DNA from: an uncultured Clostridium sp.
GTDB taxonomy: Bacteria > Bacillota > Clostridia > Peptostreptococcales > Peptostreptococcaceae
DNA: 6,106 nt
Direction: 5' to 3'
Assembly: GCA_900539645.1 (NCBI GenBank)
Contig: UQCY01000117.1
Span: 1 to 6,106 of the forward strand
The translations under genes were made by a program, and so were the position numbers. The notes beneath the pieces are model-generated. The model was not told the DNA's origin and did no database searches. It saw only the letters and a program-made list of their open reading frames with translations. Of this stretch, positions 1 to 6,082 are shown one piece after another (position 1 is the first letter of the stretch; each line of letters starts with the position of its first letter).

Positions 1-2
1 AC

Positions 3-905
3 TTATAAAGTAAAATATTTTTTGGAAATCTCTTTTATTATATTTTTAAACTCTTCTCTCAAATTATAAGGCTCCAATAGTTCGACATTAGGACCAAAAG
101 AAAGGAGATAAGAGAAAAGATAATCATTTGAAGGAAGATTAGTATTTACAATCAAGAATTCATCATCAATCTCTATCTCAGATTTATCAAATTCATCAAA
201 AACTCTATAAGAAACACTCTTATCAAACATAAGTTTAACAGGAACAAGATTTTGATTATAAAAAGCATTATCTACAATAGAGCTTGTTTCATCACATTTT
301 TCAAATTTATCATCTAAAACTTCTAAGTGATTTATCCTAGAAAGTTTAAAAAGTCTATAATCATTTCTCAAAAGGCAAAATCCATAAATATACCAATTAT
401 AGCTTTTGAAAAGCAATTTAATAGGCTCTATTTTTCTATAAGTTGAATTACCTTTACTATAATATTCGAAAGAAATAACCTTCTTGTCTAATATTGCAAA
501 CTTTATACTATTAAAAATATCCTGAGAAGGCTTGTTATAACGCCAATTAGATAAATCAACTTCAATCCAATTTCTAGCATTTGTATTGAAAATAGCGGAC
601 AGTTTGTTTAAAAGGTCATTTGCATCTTCATCCAAGATAAAAGAAAAATCGTTGATAGCAGTTAAAATTTGATCCTTTTCTTCTGCTGAAAATACTGATT
701 TATCTAATATGAAATTATTCATTATATAAACTCCACCATGTCGACCTCTACTTGTACATATTGGAATACCTGCAGAACTAAGAGAATCAATATCTCTGTG
801 GATAGTTCTGGTAGAAACCTCAAATATCTCGGCAAGCTCTTTTACTGGAGTAGTTCCGTTTTTTAAAAGGTAATATAAAATTTTAAAAAGTCTACTGTCA
901 CTCAT
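3..905 (-). CDS. WYL-domain transcriptional regulator (YafY/YobV type)
   Basis: This is a 300-aa DNA-binding regulator expected to act in the cytoplasm. The order is an N-terminal winged HTH (HTH_11, about residues 4-60, recognition helix in STRTIHRDIDSL at 31-42), a WYL domain (about 130-200) and a C-terminal WCX-type extension (about 220-298, with GPNVELLEP at 271-279). The WYL signature appears as W171-Y172-I173, followed by the basic stretch DYRLFKLSRI (182-191) that in this family lines the effector pocket. The length matches the usual three-domain form of about 300 aa, and the gene is complete, its TAA lying two bases inside the window edge. The ATG at 903-905 is supported by GGAGAGG at 913-919, 7 nt upstream. 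It lies 37 nt behind the acetyltransferase gene with no terminator between, so the two are probably co-transcribed. Ligand and targets are unknown; autoregulation of the operon is a reasonable inference. Confidence 0.9.
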   Translation of the reverse strand: MSDSRLFKILYYLLKNGTTPVKELAEIFEVSTRTIHRDIDSLSSAGIPICTSRGRHGGVYIMNNFILDKSVFSAEEKDQILTAINDFSFILDEDANDLLNKLSAIFNTNARNWIEVDLSNWRYNKPSQDIFNSIKFAILDKKVISFEYYSKGNSTYRKIEPIKLLFKSYNWYIYGFCLLRNDYRLFKLSRINHLEVLDDKFEKCDETSSIVDNAFYNQNLVPVKLMFDKSVSYRVFDEFDKSEIEIDDEFLIVNTNLPSNDYLFSYLLSFGPNVELLEPYNLREEFKNIIKEISKKYFTL

Positions 906-942
906 AACTTTACCTCTCCAATATTAAAAAAATTAGTTATTA

Positions 943-1713
943 TTATTTGCTATTCAATAATTTCTTTAAAGAATTTTTATTTAATAAGCTACACGATTCA
1001 AACTTACCGTTTAAAAATGCAGCCCAGTTATTAAATATGCAAGGAAGATTTTTAGCTTTTTCAAGAGAATCAACTAAAATAATATTTACGTCAATATTGT
1101 TTTCAGAGCAATAACTACGTACTTCCTCAATAGAATTTACAACAAACGGACATTGATGAGAGTAGTATATAGTCAAAACATCTTCATCTATACTCATTTT
1201 CTTAGCGGAATCAGAGAAATGAGGAATATTTTTATCAAGAATATCAGTATTATCAAAAATTAAGCCTAAAAGTTCATACTCGTTGTTTATAGAATCTAAA
1301 ACCTTAAATCCATACTTAGCAAAAAATTTCTTATCGGATAAGTAAGGTTTCTTTTTCTTTGAGCTAAGAACACATATACCAGATTTCCCTCTATTCTTAG
1401 CATCTTCTATACAATAATTTAAAAGCTCATTTGCGTATCCATTGCCTTTAAAAGATCCAGCAACCCAAAGACAGTGAATATATACAAAATTTTCTCCTAA
1501 AATAGGAACCCACGCATCTTCAATATCGCAGTACTCGATAAAAACTTTACCTCTCTCATTTAATTTCCTAAAAACATGAGAGCTGTTAAACTGACTTTTT
1601 AACCATTCCTTTTTACAAGATACTCCATTTTGATGTTTTTTATCTGAAATTGCACAGCAAATATGTTCACTATCTATATTATCTAGCGTTAAATTTATAA
1701 AATTTTTATCCAT
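943..1713 (-). CDS. GNAT N-acetyltransferase with C-terminal YoaP-like domain
   Basis: This 256-aa two-part protein is close in length to Bacillus subtilis YoaP. Residues about 40-150 form a GNAT fold: the beta4/alpha3 acetyl-CoA site reads VAGSFKGNGYANELL (84-98), a form of the Q/RxxGxG/A pyrophosphate loop, and FFAKYGFKVLD (130-140) is the typical late GNAT motif. Residues about 178-225 resemble a thioredoxin-like segment (ILE/VAL-rich strand, then YSHQCPF at 184-190, with single Cys188). The end, LPCIFNNWAAFLNGKF at 223-238, matches the YoaP-like C-terminal pattern. The ATG at 1711-1713 follows GGAGGAG (1718-1724) at ideal spacing, and the gene ends with tandem TAA TAA stops (940-945). It is the first gene of an operon with the WYL regulator downstream. 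The acetylated substrate is unknown. The family assignment rests on motifs and length; the role of the thioredoxin-like part is unestablished. Confidence 0.85.
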   Translation of the reverse strand: MDKNFINLTLDNIDSEHICCAISDKKHQNGVSCKKEWLKSQFNSSHVFRKLNERGKVFIEYCDIEDAWVPILGENFVYIHCLWVAGSFKGNGYANELLNYCIEDAKNRGKSGICVLSSKKKKPYLSDKKFFAKYGFKVLDSINNEYELLGLIFDNTDILDKNIPHFSDSAKKMSIDEDVLTIYYSHQCPFVVNSIEEVRSYCSENNIDVNIILVDSLEKAKNLPCIFNNWAAFLNGKFESCSLLNKNSLKKLLNSK

Positions 1714-1765
1714 AGTACTCCTCCAAATTAAAAAAATAATCTAAAACTTATTATTACTACAATTA

Positions 1766-1774
1766 ATTATAACA
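1766..1774 (-). promoter_or_regulatory. Extended -10 promoter of the acetyltransferase-WYL operon
   Basis: On the minus strand this reads TGTTATAAT, a perfect TATAAT preceded by a TGn extended -10. The best -35 candidates 16-17 nt upstream (around 1788-1794) are poor, which fits an extended -10 promoter. Transcription would start near 1759, giving a leader of about 45 nt that contains the GGAGG ribosome binding site. Confidence 0.55.
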
Positions 1775-1782
1775 TTTAAATC

Positions 1783-1799
1783 ATGACAAACGATGTCAT
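1783..1799. promoter_or_regulatory. 17-bp perfect inverted repeat, candidate operator
   Basis: The sequence is ATGACA, 5 bp (AACGA), TGTCAT, with both 6-bp arms perfect. It covers the -35 position of the minus-strand extended -10 promoter, where a bound repressor would block polymerase. The regulator is unknown; the downstream WYL protein is the nearest candidate by position only. The core CG with flanking symmetry superficially resembles a cre site, but the spacing from TG to CG is one base too long for the cre consensus. Confidence 0.4.
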
Positions 1800-1850
1800 A
1801 TTTAATAAATTAAAAAAGACGAAAGCATTGGAAAAACAGAAAACTTATAA

Positions 1851-1887
1851 AATGTCACTAGTGCATAATGCCAAAAGTGTCATTAGT
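1851..1887. repeat. TGTCA-type repeats upstream of mtlA promoter
   Basis: TGTCACTAGT (1853-1862) recurs as TGTCATTAGT (1878-1887), a 10-bp direct repeat with one mismatch and a 25-bp period. The same stretch can also be read as an imperfect inverted repeat, AATGTCACT (1851-1859) against AGTGTCATT (1876-1884), with one mismatch, centred on a small GCAT-A-ATGC palindrome (1863-1871). The copies sit about -41 to -75 relative to the predicted mtlA start, a typical activator position. The TGTCA core is shared with the inverted repeat at 1783-1799. No function is proven. Confidence 0.35.
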
Positions 1888-1892
1888 TTAAA

Positions 1893-1921
1893 TTGAAAAC
1901 GATATCACAACAAATTATAAT
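1893..1921 (+). promoter_or_regulatory. mtlA promoter, sigma-A type
   Basis: TTGAAA (1893-1898) and a perfect TATAAT (1916-1921) are separated by exactly 17 bp. The predicted start is near 1928, giving a leader of about 93 nt before the mtlA ATG. Near-consensus elements imply high intrinsic strength, so control would be mainly by the overlapping cre site and flanking elements. Confidence 0.75.
1894..1907 (+). promoter_or_regulatory. cre site (CcpA operator) over the mtlA promoter
   Basis: TGAAAACGATATCA matches every fixed position of the Gram-positive cre consensus TGWAANCGNTNWCA. It overlaps the -35 hexamer and the start of the spacer. At this position CcpA with HPr(Ser-P) would be expected to repress, which suits a secondary sugar-alcohol PTS. 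That CcpA acts here is inferred from the site; the ccpA gene is not in the window. Confidence 0.7.
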
Positions 1922-1941
1922 AAAATCAAGAAAAGAAAAAG

Positions 1942-1955
1942 TGATTGGCCAATCA
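1942..1955. promoter_or_regulatory. 14-bp perfect palindrome in mtlA leader
   Basis: TGATTGGCCAATCA is a perfect 14-bp palindrome located about +14 to +27 from the predicted mtlA transcription start. The absence of a spacer and U-tract argues against a terminator. A roadblock or repressor operator for a dimeric regulator is the simplest reading, although an RNA hairpin with a GGCC loop is possible. Confidence 0.4.
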
Positions 1956-2003
1956 TACTACATAGAAAAATCGAAATAATAAATACTAAAAAATGAGCAA
2001 TCG

Positions 2004-2012
2004 AAGGGTGGT
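2004..2012 (+). promoter_or_regulatory. Ribosome binding site of mtlA
   Basis: AAGGGTGGT resembles AAGGAGGT but is interrupted, and lies 8-9 nt before the ATG at 2021. An out-of-frame ATG at 2013 is immediately next to it and too close to be used, which supports the 2021 start. Confidence 0.6.
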
Positions 2013-2020
2013 ATGATTTT

Positions 2021-3406
2021 ATGAAAGAAAAGATTCAAGTAATGGGACGTTTCCTTAGTGGAATGGTAATGCCAGTAATAGGGGCGTTCATAGCATGGGG
2101 ACTTATAACAGCCTTATTCATAGAAACTGGATGGGCTCCAAATGAAAGACTAGCAGCATTGGTATCTCCAATGTCTACATTCTTACTTCCACTATTAATA
2201 GCATATACTGGTGGAAAAATGGTACACGGTGAAAGAGGAGGAGTAATCGGTGCAATAGCTACTATGGGTGTTATAGTAGGTGCTGATATTCCAATGTTTA
2301 TGGGTGCAATGATAATGGGACCTTTATCAGCTTGGGTTATGAAAAAATTTGACCAGGCAATAGAAGGAAAAGTTAAAGCAGGATTTGAAATGCTTGTAAA
2401 CAACTTCTCATTAGGTATATTAGGTGCAATATTAGCAGCAGTTGCATTATTAGGTGTAACTCCACTTGTTGAAATGTTAAACTCAGCAATGGAAACAGGG
2501 GTTAACTTCTTCGTACAGAGAGGACTTCTTCCATTAGCAAGTATACTTATAGAACCAGCAAAAGTATTATTCTTAAACAATGCAATAAATCATGGTATAT
2601 TCTCTCCAATGGGAATACAGCAGGTTGAAGAAGTTGGTAAATCAATATTCTTCCTACTTGAAGCAAACCCAGGACCAGGTCTTGGAATACTTCTTGCATA
2701 CTGCTTAGCAGGTAAAGGATCAGCAAAAAGTTCAGCACCAGGTGCAGTAATAATCGAATTCTTAGGTGGTATACACGAAATATACTTCCCTTACATATTA
2801 ATGAATCCAGTTTTAATAGTAGCAGCAATAGCTGGTGGAGCAACAGGTGTATTTGTTAACCAGATGTTAGGTTCAGGATTAACAGCTCCAGCATCTCCAG
2901 GTAGTATAATAGCTATACTTGCAATGTGTCCAAAAGGTGGATACCTTCCAGTATTAGCAGGTGTTGCAGCAGCTACAGCAGTATCATTTGCAGTTGCACT
3001 ACCATTATTAAAATTCGCAGGTAAAGATGCAGATTTAGAAGAATCACAGAAAAAAGTAAGTGATATGAAGTCAGAAAGCAAAGGTATAGCAGTAAATGCA
3101 GAAAAATCAGAAGTTAAATCAGCTTCAGAAGTACATAAAATAGTATTCGCTTGTGATGCAGGTATGGGATCAAGTGCAATGGGTGCAACAGTTCTTCGTA
3201 AAAAATTAAAAGAAGCGGGAATAGAAGATATAGAAGTTGTACATGCTCCAGTTTCTTCAATACCAGCAGACGCAGACATGGTAGTTACTCATCATGAGTT
3301 AGGAGAAAGAGCTGCTCATAGTAATCCAAATGCACAGTTAGTTCTTATACAGAACTTCTTAGGTGCTCCAGAATACGATGAAGTAGTGGCTCAGTTAAGT
3401 AAATAA
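2021..3406 (+). CDS. mtlA: PTS mannitol-specific transporter subunit EIICB
   Basis: This membrane protein takes up mannitol and phosphorylates it to mannitol-1-phosphate, receiving phosphate from EIIA(Mtl). It has 461 aa, the usual length of Gram-positive EIICB enzymes; the EIIA domain fused in E. coli MtlA is absent. Residues about 10-330 form the multi-helix EIIC domain, with [11 protein letters not shown] (186-196) and the substrate-site motif GGIHE (249-253; Glu253 corresponds to E. coli Glu257). A charged Lys/Glu/Ser linker (about 335-371) leads to the EIIB domain (372-460), whose phosphocysteine is Cys378 in CDAGMGSS. The start at 2021 begins with the expected [18 protein letters not shown] helix. 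It is transcribed alone from a strong promoter under a cre site and closed by a terminator; mtlF, mtlR and mtlD do not follow. Nine of ten Gln codons are CAG, and Ala/Pro codons are strongly biased to GCA/CCA, as in highly expressed genes. The substrate assignment is strong but could extend to related hexitols. Confidence 0.95.
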   Translation: MKEKIQVMGRFLSGMVMPVIGAFIAWGLITALFIETGWAPNERLAALVSPMSTFLLPLLIAYTGGKMVHGERGGVIGAIATMGVIVGADIPMFMGAMIMGPLSAWVMKKFDQAIEGKVKAGFEMLVNNFSLGILGAILAAVALLGVTPLVEMLNSAMETGVNFFVQRGLLPLASILIEPAKVLFLNNAINHGIFSPMGIQQVEEVGKSIFFLLEANPGPGLGILLAYCLAGKGSAKSSAPGAVIIEFLGGIHEIYFPYILMNPVLIVAAIAGGATGVFVNQMLGSGLTAPASPGSIIAILAMCPKGGYLPVLAGVAAATAVSFAVALPLLKFAGKDADLEESQKKVSDMKSESKGIAVNAEKSEVKSASEVHKIVFACDAGMGSSAMGATVLRKKLKEAGIEDIEVVHAPVSSIPADADMVVTHHELGERAAHSNPNAQLVLIQNFLGAPEYDEVVAQLSK

Positions 3407-3416
3407 GGAAAATAAT

Positions 3417-3447
3417 GGCTGTTGCATATTTTGTAGCAGCTTTTTTT
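3417..3447 (+). terminator. Intrinsic terminator of mtlA
   Basis: A 10-bp stem (3417-3426 with 3432-3441, including three G-U pairs, core GCTG/CAGC) with a 5-nt loop is followed by seven T residues (3441-3447). It starts 10 nt after the mtlA stop codon and indicates that mtlA is the last gene of its transcript. Confidence 0.75.
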
Positions 3448-3473
3448 CGTCTAATTTAAATAAATAATTAAAC

Positions 3474-3510
3474 AAAAAAAGGACAAGAGCAGTTATTCTC
3501 TTGTCCTTTT
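3474..3510 (-). terminator. Bidirectional terminator, mainly for the ABC operon
   Basis: Perfect 13-bp arms, AAAAGGACAAGAG (3477-3489) and CTCTTGTCCTTTT (3498-3510), flank an 8-nt loop. Read on the minus strand the stem is followed by a run of seven U (3474-3480), just after the permease stop at 3521. In the plus direction only four T follow, so it can back up the mtlA terminator more weakly. Confidence 0.85.
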
Positions 3511-3520
3511 CTATTATATT

Positions 3521-5335
3521 TTATAATTCATTAATTGTATCTCTTATATCCATTTTACATATACGCTTTATAGGATAATAAACCGCTAAAACAGAAGCAC
3601 CAACCACAAACAAGAAAATAAACACAAGTGAATCAATAGGCAAAGTCCACTTAGCATAAGCAAAATGAGAAGAAATCAGAAAGTCGTAAATAAACTTACT
3701 AATAGGCAATCCTATAACACATCCAAACAAACATCCACACAACGAATATGTAAATGCCTCAGATGAAATCATTCTCACTATCTGCTTATTACTAACACCT
3801 ATAGCACGCATAGAACCATACTGATTCATTCTTGCACTGACACTCATTGAAATACTATTCATAATATTTAGCACAGAAACAATGATAATAACTGCCAAGA
3901 ATCCGTAGATAAATAGCTTAAATGCAAAGAAAGTAGCAGATGTATCCTGATCTCTCATATCATTAAAAATATATTTATTATTTAAAAGATTTTCTACTGA
4001 TAAAATATCTTTTTCAGAAAATGCTCTTGAAGTTTTAATCATAACTAAAGAATAATCTGACATGCCTGTAAGATTTTTAAAAACTTTATCAGATGCGATA
4101 AATGTTATTTTTCCATCTGAAGCTCCATCTTGAGAAAATGGGTTAAGTTTTAATCTACCAGCTATCTCAAAGTTTTTGCCATTAAGAAGTATTTTATCTC
4201 CAATATCTACATTATTTTTATCATCTGATATTACAAGGACATAGTTGCCAGTTGTAAATATTTTAGATAAATCACTGCCTTTTTCTAGCAAATCGTCTTT
4301 TTCAAGACATTTTAAGTCAAAATCACCGTATGAAATTAAATCGACTTTATCATCTACATCGAGATTTTTACCTAATTTTGTAGGAATATTAAACAAACTT
4401 CTACGAGCAAATACCCTTTCAACACCGTTTATCTTTTCTAATTTTGAGATAAGATTTCTATCTACTGAATTATCTCCATCTTCACTCGATATAGAGAGAT
4501 TATATGAGTTTGAAAATTGAGGAACTAAATGCTCTACAAAATCTATCAAAACAGAAAATGATAAGAATAGAATAATGCTCAATGCAAAAGATCCAGACAT
4601 AAGCCACATATTTTTCTTTCCAGACGTAGCGTGATTAACACCTAAAGCTGTTTCTATTTTTAAGAATCTACTATTAATAGATTTAGGTTTATTTTCTAAA
4701 TTGGATGAATTTGTATTAACAGCGGTAATAGGGGAGATTTTTGATGCTTTTTTAGCAGGTGAGTTTGAAGAAATCAACACTGTCACAACTCCTAAAACAA
4801 TCCCACTTATTATCCCAATATAGCTTATTTTAAACATTGGTATTGTAGAAAACTCAAATCCTACAAAATATTTTAATATCCCACATAGTACCCAAGTACA
4901 CAATATCCCAAGTACTAAACCTATTGGAATACCTACCTTACACCAATTTAAAGCTTCTAATCTTACAAATGTTTTTATCTGCTTTTTACTCATTCCGATG
5001 CAGCTCATCATTCCAAAGAACTTTATTCTTCTCACAACTGTACTATTTATACTACTTGAAATCATAAGGATACTAGCTATAGAAACTAGTATAAATAGGA
5101 AAATAGCTACAGAGAATAGATTTTGAACAGTTGAGCTATTTTGCAATAGATAATCCACACTAAAATCAGCATGAGTAGAAGCAAGATTTTCATATTCCAT
5201 TCTAACTCCCATTTCAGCCATACTAAAAATAGCTGTAACCAAGAAAACAGAGCAGGTAATACACATTATTGTAAGTCTGTTTTCTCTTTTGTGAATTTTA
5301 GAAGATATAGGTATTAAACTAAGATAACTTTTCAT
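3521..5335 (-). CDS. ABC transporter permease, FtsX/MacB type
   Basis: A 604-aa integral membrane protein predicted to pair with the adjacent ATPase. Eight membrane segments are visible, at about 21-41, 74-95, 132-154, 171-190, 245-266, 471-494, 526-549 and 568-588. They form two FtsX-like units (about 75-200 and 475-597) separated by an extracellular domain of about 200 residues (267-470). Each unit carries the coupling-helix motif after its first helix: FFGMMSCIGMSKKQI (106-120) and YGSMRAIGVSNKQI (506-519). SPAKKASKISPITAV (192-206) and YYPIKRICKMDIRD (586-599) are the matching unit ends. The ATG at 5333-5335 follows GGGAGG at 5344-5349 inside the end of the ATPase gene; only 2 nt separate the two genes, implying translational coupling. 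The fold differs from 10-helix BceB-type permeases. Known relatives export peptides, toxins or lipid-linked substrates; the substrate here cannot be assigned. Confidence 0.88.
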   Translation of the reverse strand: MKSYLSLIPISSKIHKRENRLTIMCITCSVFLVTAIFSMAEMGVRMEYENLASTHADFSVDYLLQNSSTVQNLFSVAIFLFILVSIASILMISSSINSTVVRRIKFFGMMSCIGMSKKQIKTFVRLEALNWCKVGIPIGLVLGILCTWVLCGILKYFVGFEFSTIPMFKISYIGIISGIVLGVVTVLISSNSPAKKASKISPITAVNTNSSNLENKPKSINSRFLKIETALGVNHATSGKKNMWLMSGSFALSIILFLSFSVLIDFVEHLVPQFSNSYNLSISSEDGDNSVDRNLISKLEKINGVERVFARRSLFNIPTKLGKNLDVDDKVDLISYGDFDLKCLEKDDLLEKGSDLSKIFTTGNYVLVISDDKNNVDIGDKILLNGKNFEIAGRLKLNPFSQDGASDGKITFIASDKVFKNLTGMSDYSLVMIKTSRAFSEKDILSVENLLNNKYIFNDMRDQDTSATFFAFKLFIYGFLAVIIIVSVLNIMNSISMSVSARMNQYGSMRAIGVSNKQIVRMISSEAFTYSLCGCLFGCVIGLPISKFIYDFLISSHFAYAKWTLPIDSLVFIFLFVVGASVLAVYYPIKRICKMDIRDTINEL

Positions 5336-5337
5336 AA

Positions 5338-6015
5338 TTAATACCTCCCAAAATCTGTAAGAACACCATCAGATACTTCAATTATTCTATTTGCAGCCTG
5401 TGCAATTCCGTTACTATGTGTAATCATAATAATTGTCTGTTTGTATTTTTTAGTAGCATTTTTTAATAAAGTAATAACCTCGCTGCTATTTTTAGAATCC
5501 AAGTTTCCTGTTGGTTCATCGGCTAATATTAGAGCTGGTCTAGTTATTAAAGCCCTACCAATAGCAACCCTTTGTTGCTGTCCACCAGATAACTGACTAG
5601 GAAGGTGATTTCTTCTTTCTTTTAAGTTAAGCACAGAAAGTATTTCTTCAAGATAGTCCATATCTGGTTTCTTATAATCTAACAAAATAGGGAAGATTAT
5701 ATTCTGTTCTACAGTTAGCTCTGGAATTAAATTGAAATTCTGAAAAACAAAACCTATATTTCTTCTTCTAAAGATAGTTAGTTTTTCGTTGTCCATATTA
5801 AATATATCGTTTCCGTCTATAAATACCTTTCCAGATGTAGGAGTATCTATCCCTCCAAGTATATTTAAAAGAGTACTTTTACCAGATCCAGATTCTCCAA
5901 CTATTGCTACGAATTCTCCTTTAGAAACAGAGAATGTAGCATCTTTTAAAGCTTCTACTTTTGTATCTCCAGCACCATAAGTTTTAGAGATTGATTTAAC
6001 TTCTAATAAATCCAT
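5338..6015 (-). CDS. ABC transporter ATP-binding protein (LolD/MacB type)
   Basis: This 225-aa cytoplasmic ATPase powers the adjacent FtsX-type permease. All nucleotide-binding motifs are intact: Walker A GESGSGKST (40-48), Q-loop Gln92 in FVFQNFNLIPELT, signature LSGGQQQR (142-149), Walker B LILADEPTGNLD (162-173, Glu167 catalytic) and H-loop His200. The FNLIPELTVEQNI and DEPTGNLD sequences are characteristic of the LolD/MacB/FtsE branch. I place the start at the ATG at 6013-6015, because the GTG in the same frame at 6025-6027 lies inside the Shine-Dalgarno sequence (GAGAGGTG, 6025-6032); the extra four residues of the longer form would not be translated. It is the first gene of a two-gene operon ending at the terminator near 3480. 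No histidine kinase or response regulator gene is seen in the window, but the upstream DNA ends only 91 nt away. Confidence 0.92.
   Translation of the reverse strand: MDLLEVKSISKTYGAGDTKVEALKDATFSVSKGEFVAIVGESGSGKSTLLNILGGIDTPTSGKVFIDGNDIFNMDNEKLTIFRRRNIGFVFQNFNLIPELTVEQNIIFPILLDYKKPDMDYLEEILSVLNLKERRNHLPSQLSGGQQQRVAIGRALITRPALILADEPTGNLDSKNSSEVITLLKNATKKYKQTIIMITHSNGIAQAANRIIEVSDGVLTDFGRY
5344..5349 (-). promoter_or_regulatory. Ribosome binding site of the ABC permease gene
   Basis: GGGAGG on the minus strand lies 8 nt before the permease ATG and within the last codons of the ATPase gene. Together with the 2-nt intergenic gap it indicates coupled translation of the two transporter subunits. 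Confidence 0.75.
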
Positions 6016-6024
6016 ATTTATCAA

Positions 6025-6032
6025 CACCTCTC
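6025..6032 (-). promoter_or_regulatory. Ribosome binding site that sets the ABC ATPase start
   Basis: The minus-strand sequence GAGAGGTG is followed after 9 nt by ATG (6013-6015). The upstream in-frame GTG is part of this site and the TTG directly after it has no spacing, so both are unlikely starts. Confidence 0.7.
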
Positions 6033-6062
6033 TTTATTTGATACTGAAAGTTTAACATCCCA

Positions 6063-6082
6063 ATATTACTCGGATATTACTC
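6063..6082 (-). promoter_or_regulatory. 11-bp phased direct repeats upstream of the ABC operon
   Basis: GAGTAATAT occurs twice on the minus strand (6074-6082 and 6063-6071), with starts exactly 11 bp apart. A weaker third unit (6 of 9 bases) lies in phase at 6085-6093. One-turn-phased direct repeats are the binding pattern of OmpR/PhoB-type response regulators. The proximal copy includes TAATAT (6063-6068), a possible -10 whose -35 partner is poor (GTAGTA at 17 bp, or TTGTAG at 19 bp), as expected of an activated promoter. The start would be near 6056. Both promoter and operator are tentative. Confidence 0.4.

Noticed and set aside
906..942. Separate promoter or terminator between the acetyltransferase and WYL genes
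   Set aside because: The 37 nt hold tandem stops, an A/T run and the ribosome binding site; no hairpin precedes the T-run on the minus strand and no -35/-10 pair is seen.
1783..1799. Second cre site
   Set aside because: It contains CG with symmetric flanks, but the TG-to-CG spacing is one base too long and the required A positions do not match, so it is better treated as a separate inverted repeat.
1928..2020. Riboswitch or attenuator in the mtlA leader
   Set aside because: The leader is only about 93 nt, A-rich, and besides the 14-bp palindrome shows no stable stem set, U-tract or known riboswitch core.
2035..2580. 181-codon open frame on the minus strand within mtlA
   Set aside because: It lies fully antisense to a strongly supported gene, has low-complexity Ile/Pro/Ala composition produced by the mtlA codon bias, and shows no domain or ribosome binding site.
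2547..3279. Two further minus-strand open frames inside mtlA (2547-2843 and 2791-3279)
   Set aside because: Both are shadows of mtlA codons; their Leu/Ile-rich and Ala/Pro-rich sequences match no family that I recognise.
4245..4520. 91-codon plus-strand frame inside the ABC permease gene
   Set aside because: Antisense to the extracellular domain of the permease, with no promoter, ribosome binding site or domain.
5789..5980. 63-codon plus-strand frame inside the ABC ATPase gene
   Set aside because: Antisense to the Walker A region, which is fully explained by the ATPase.
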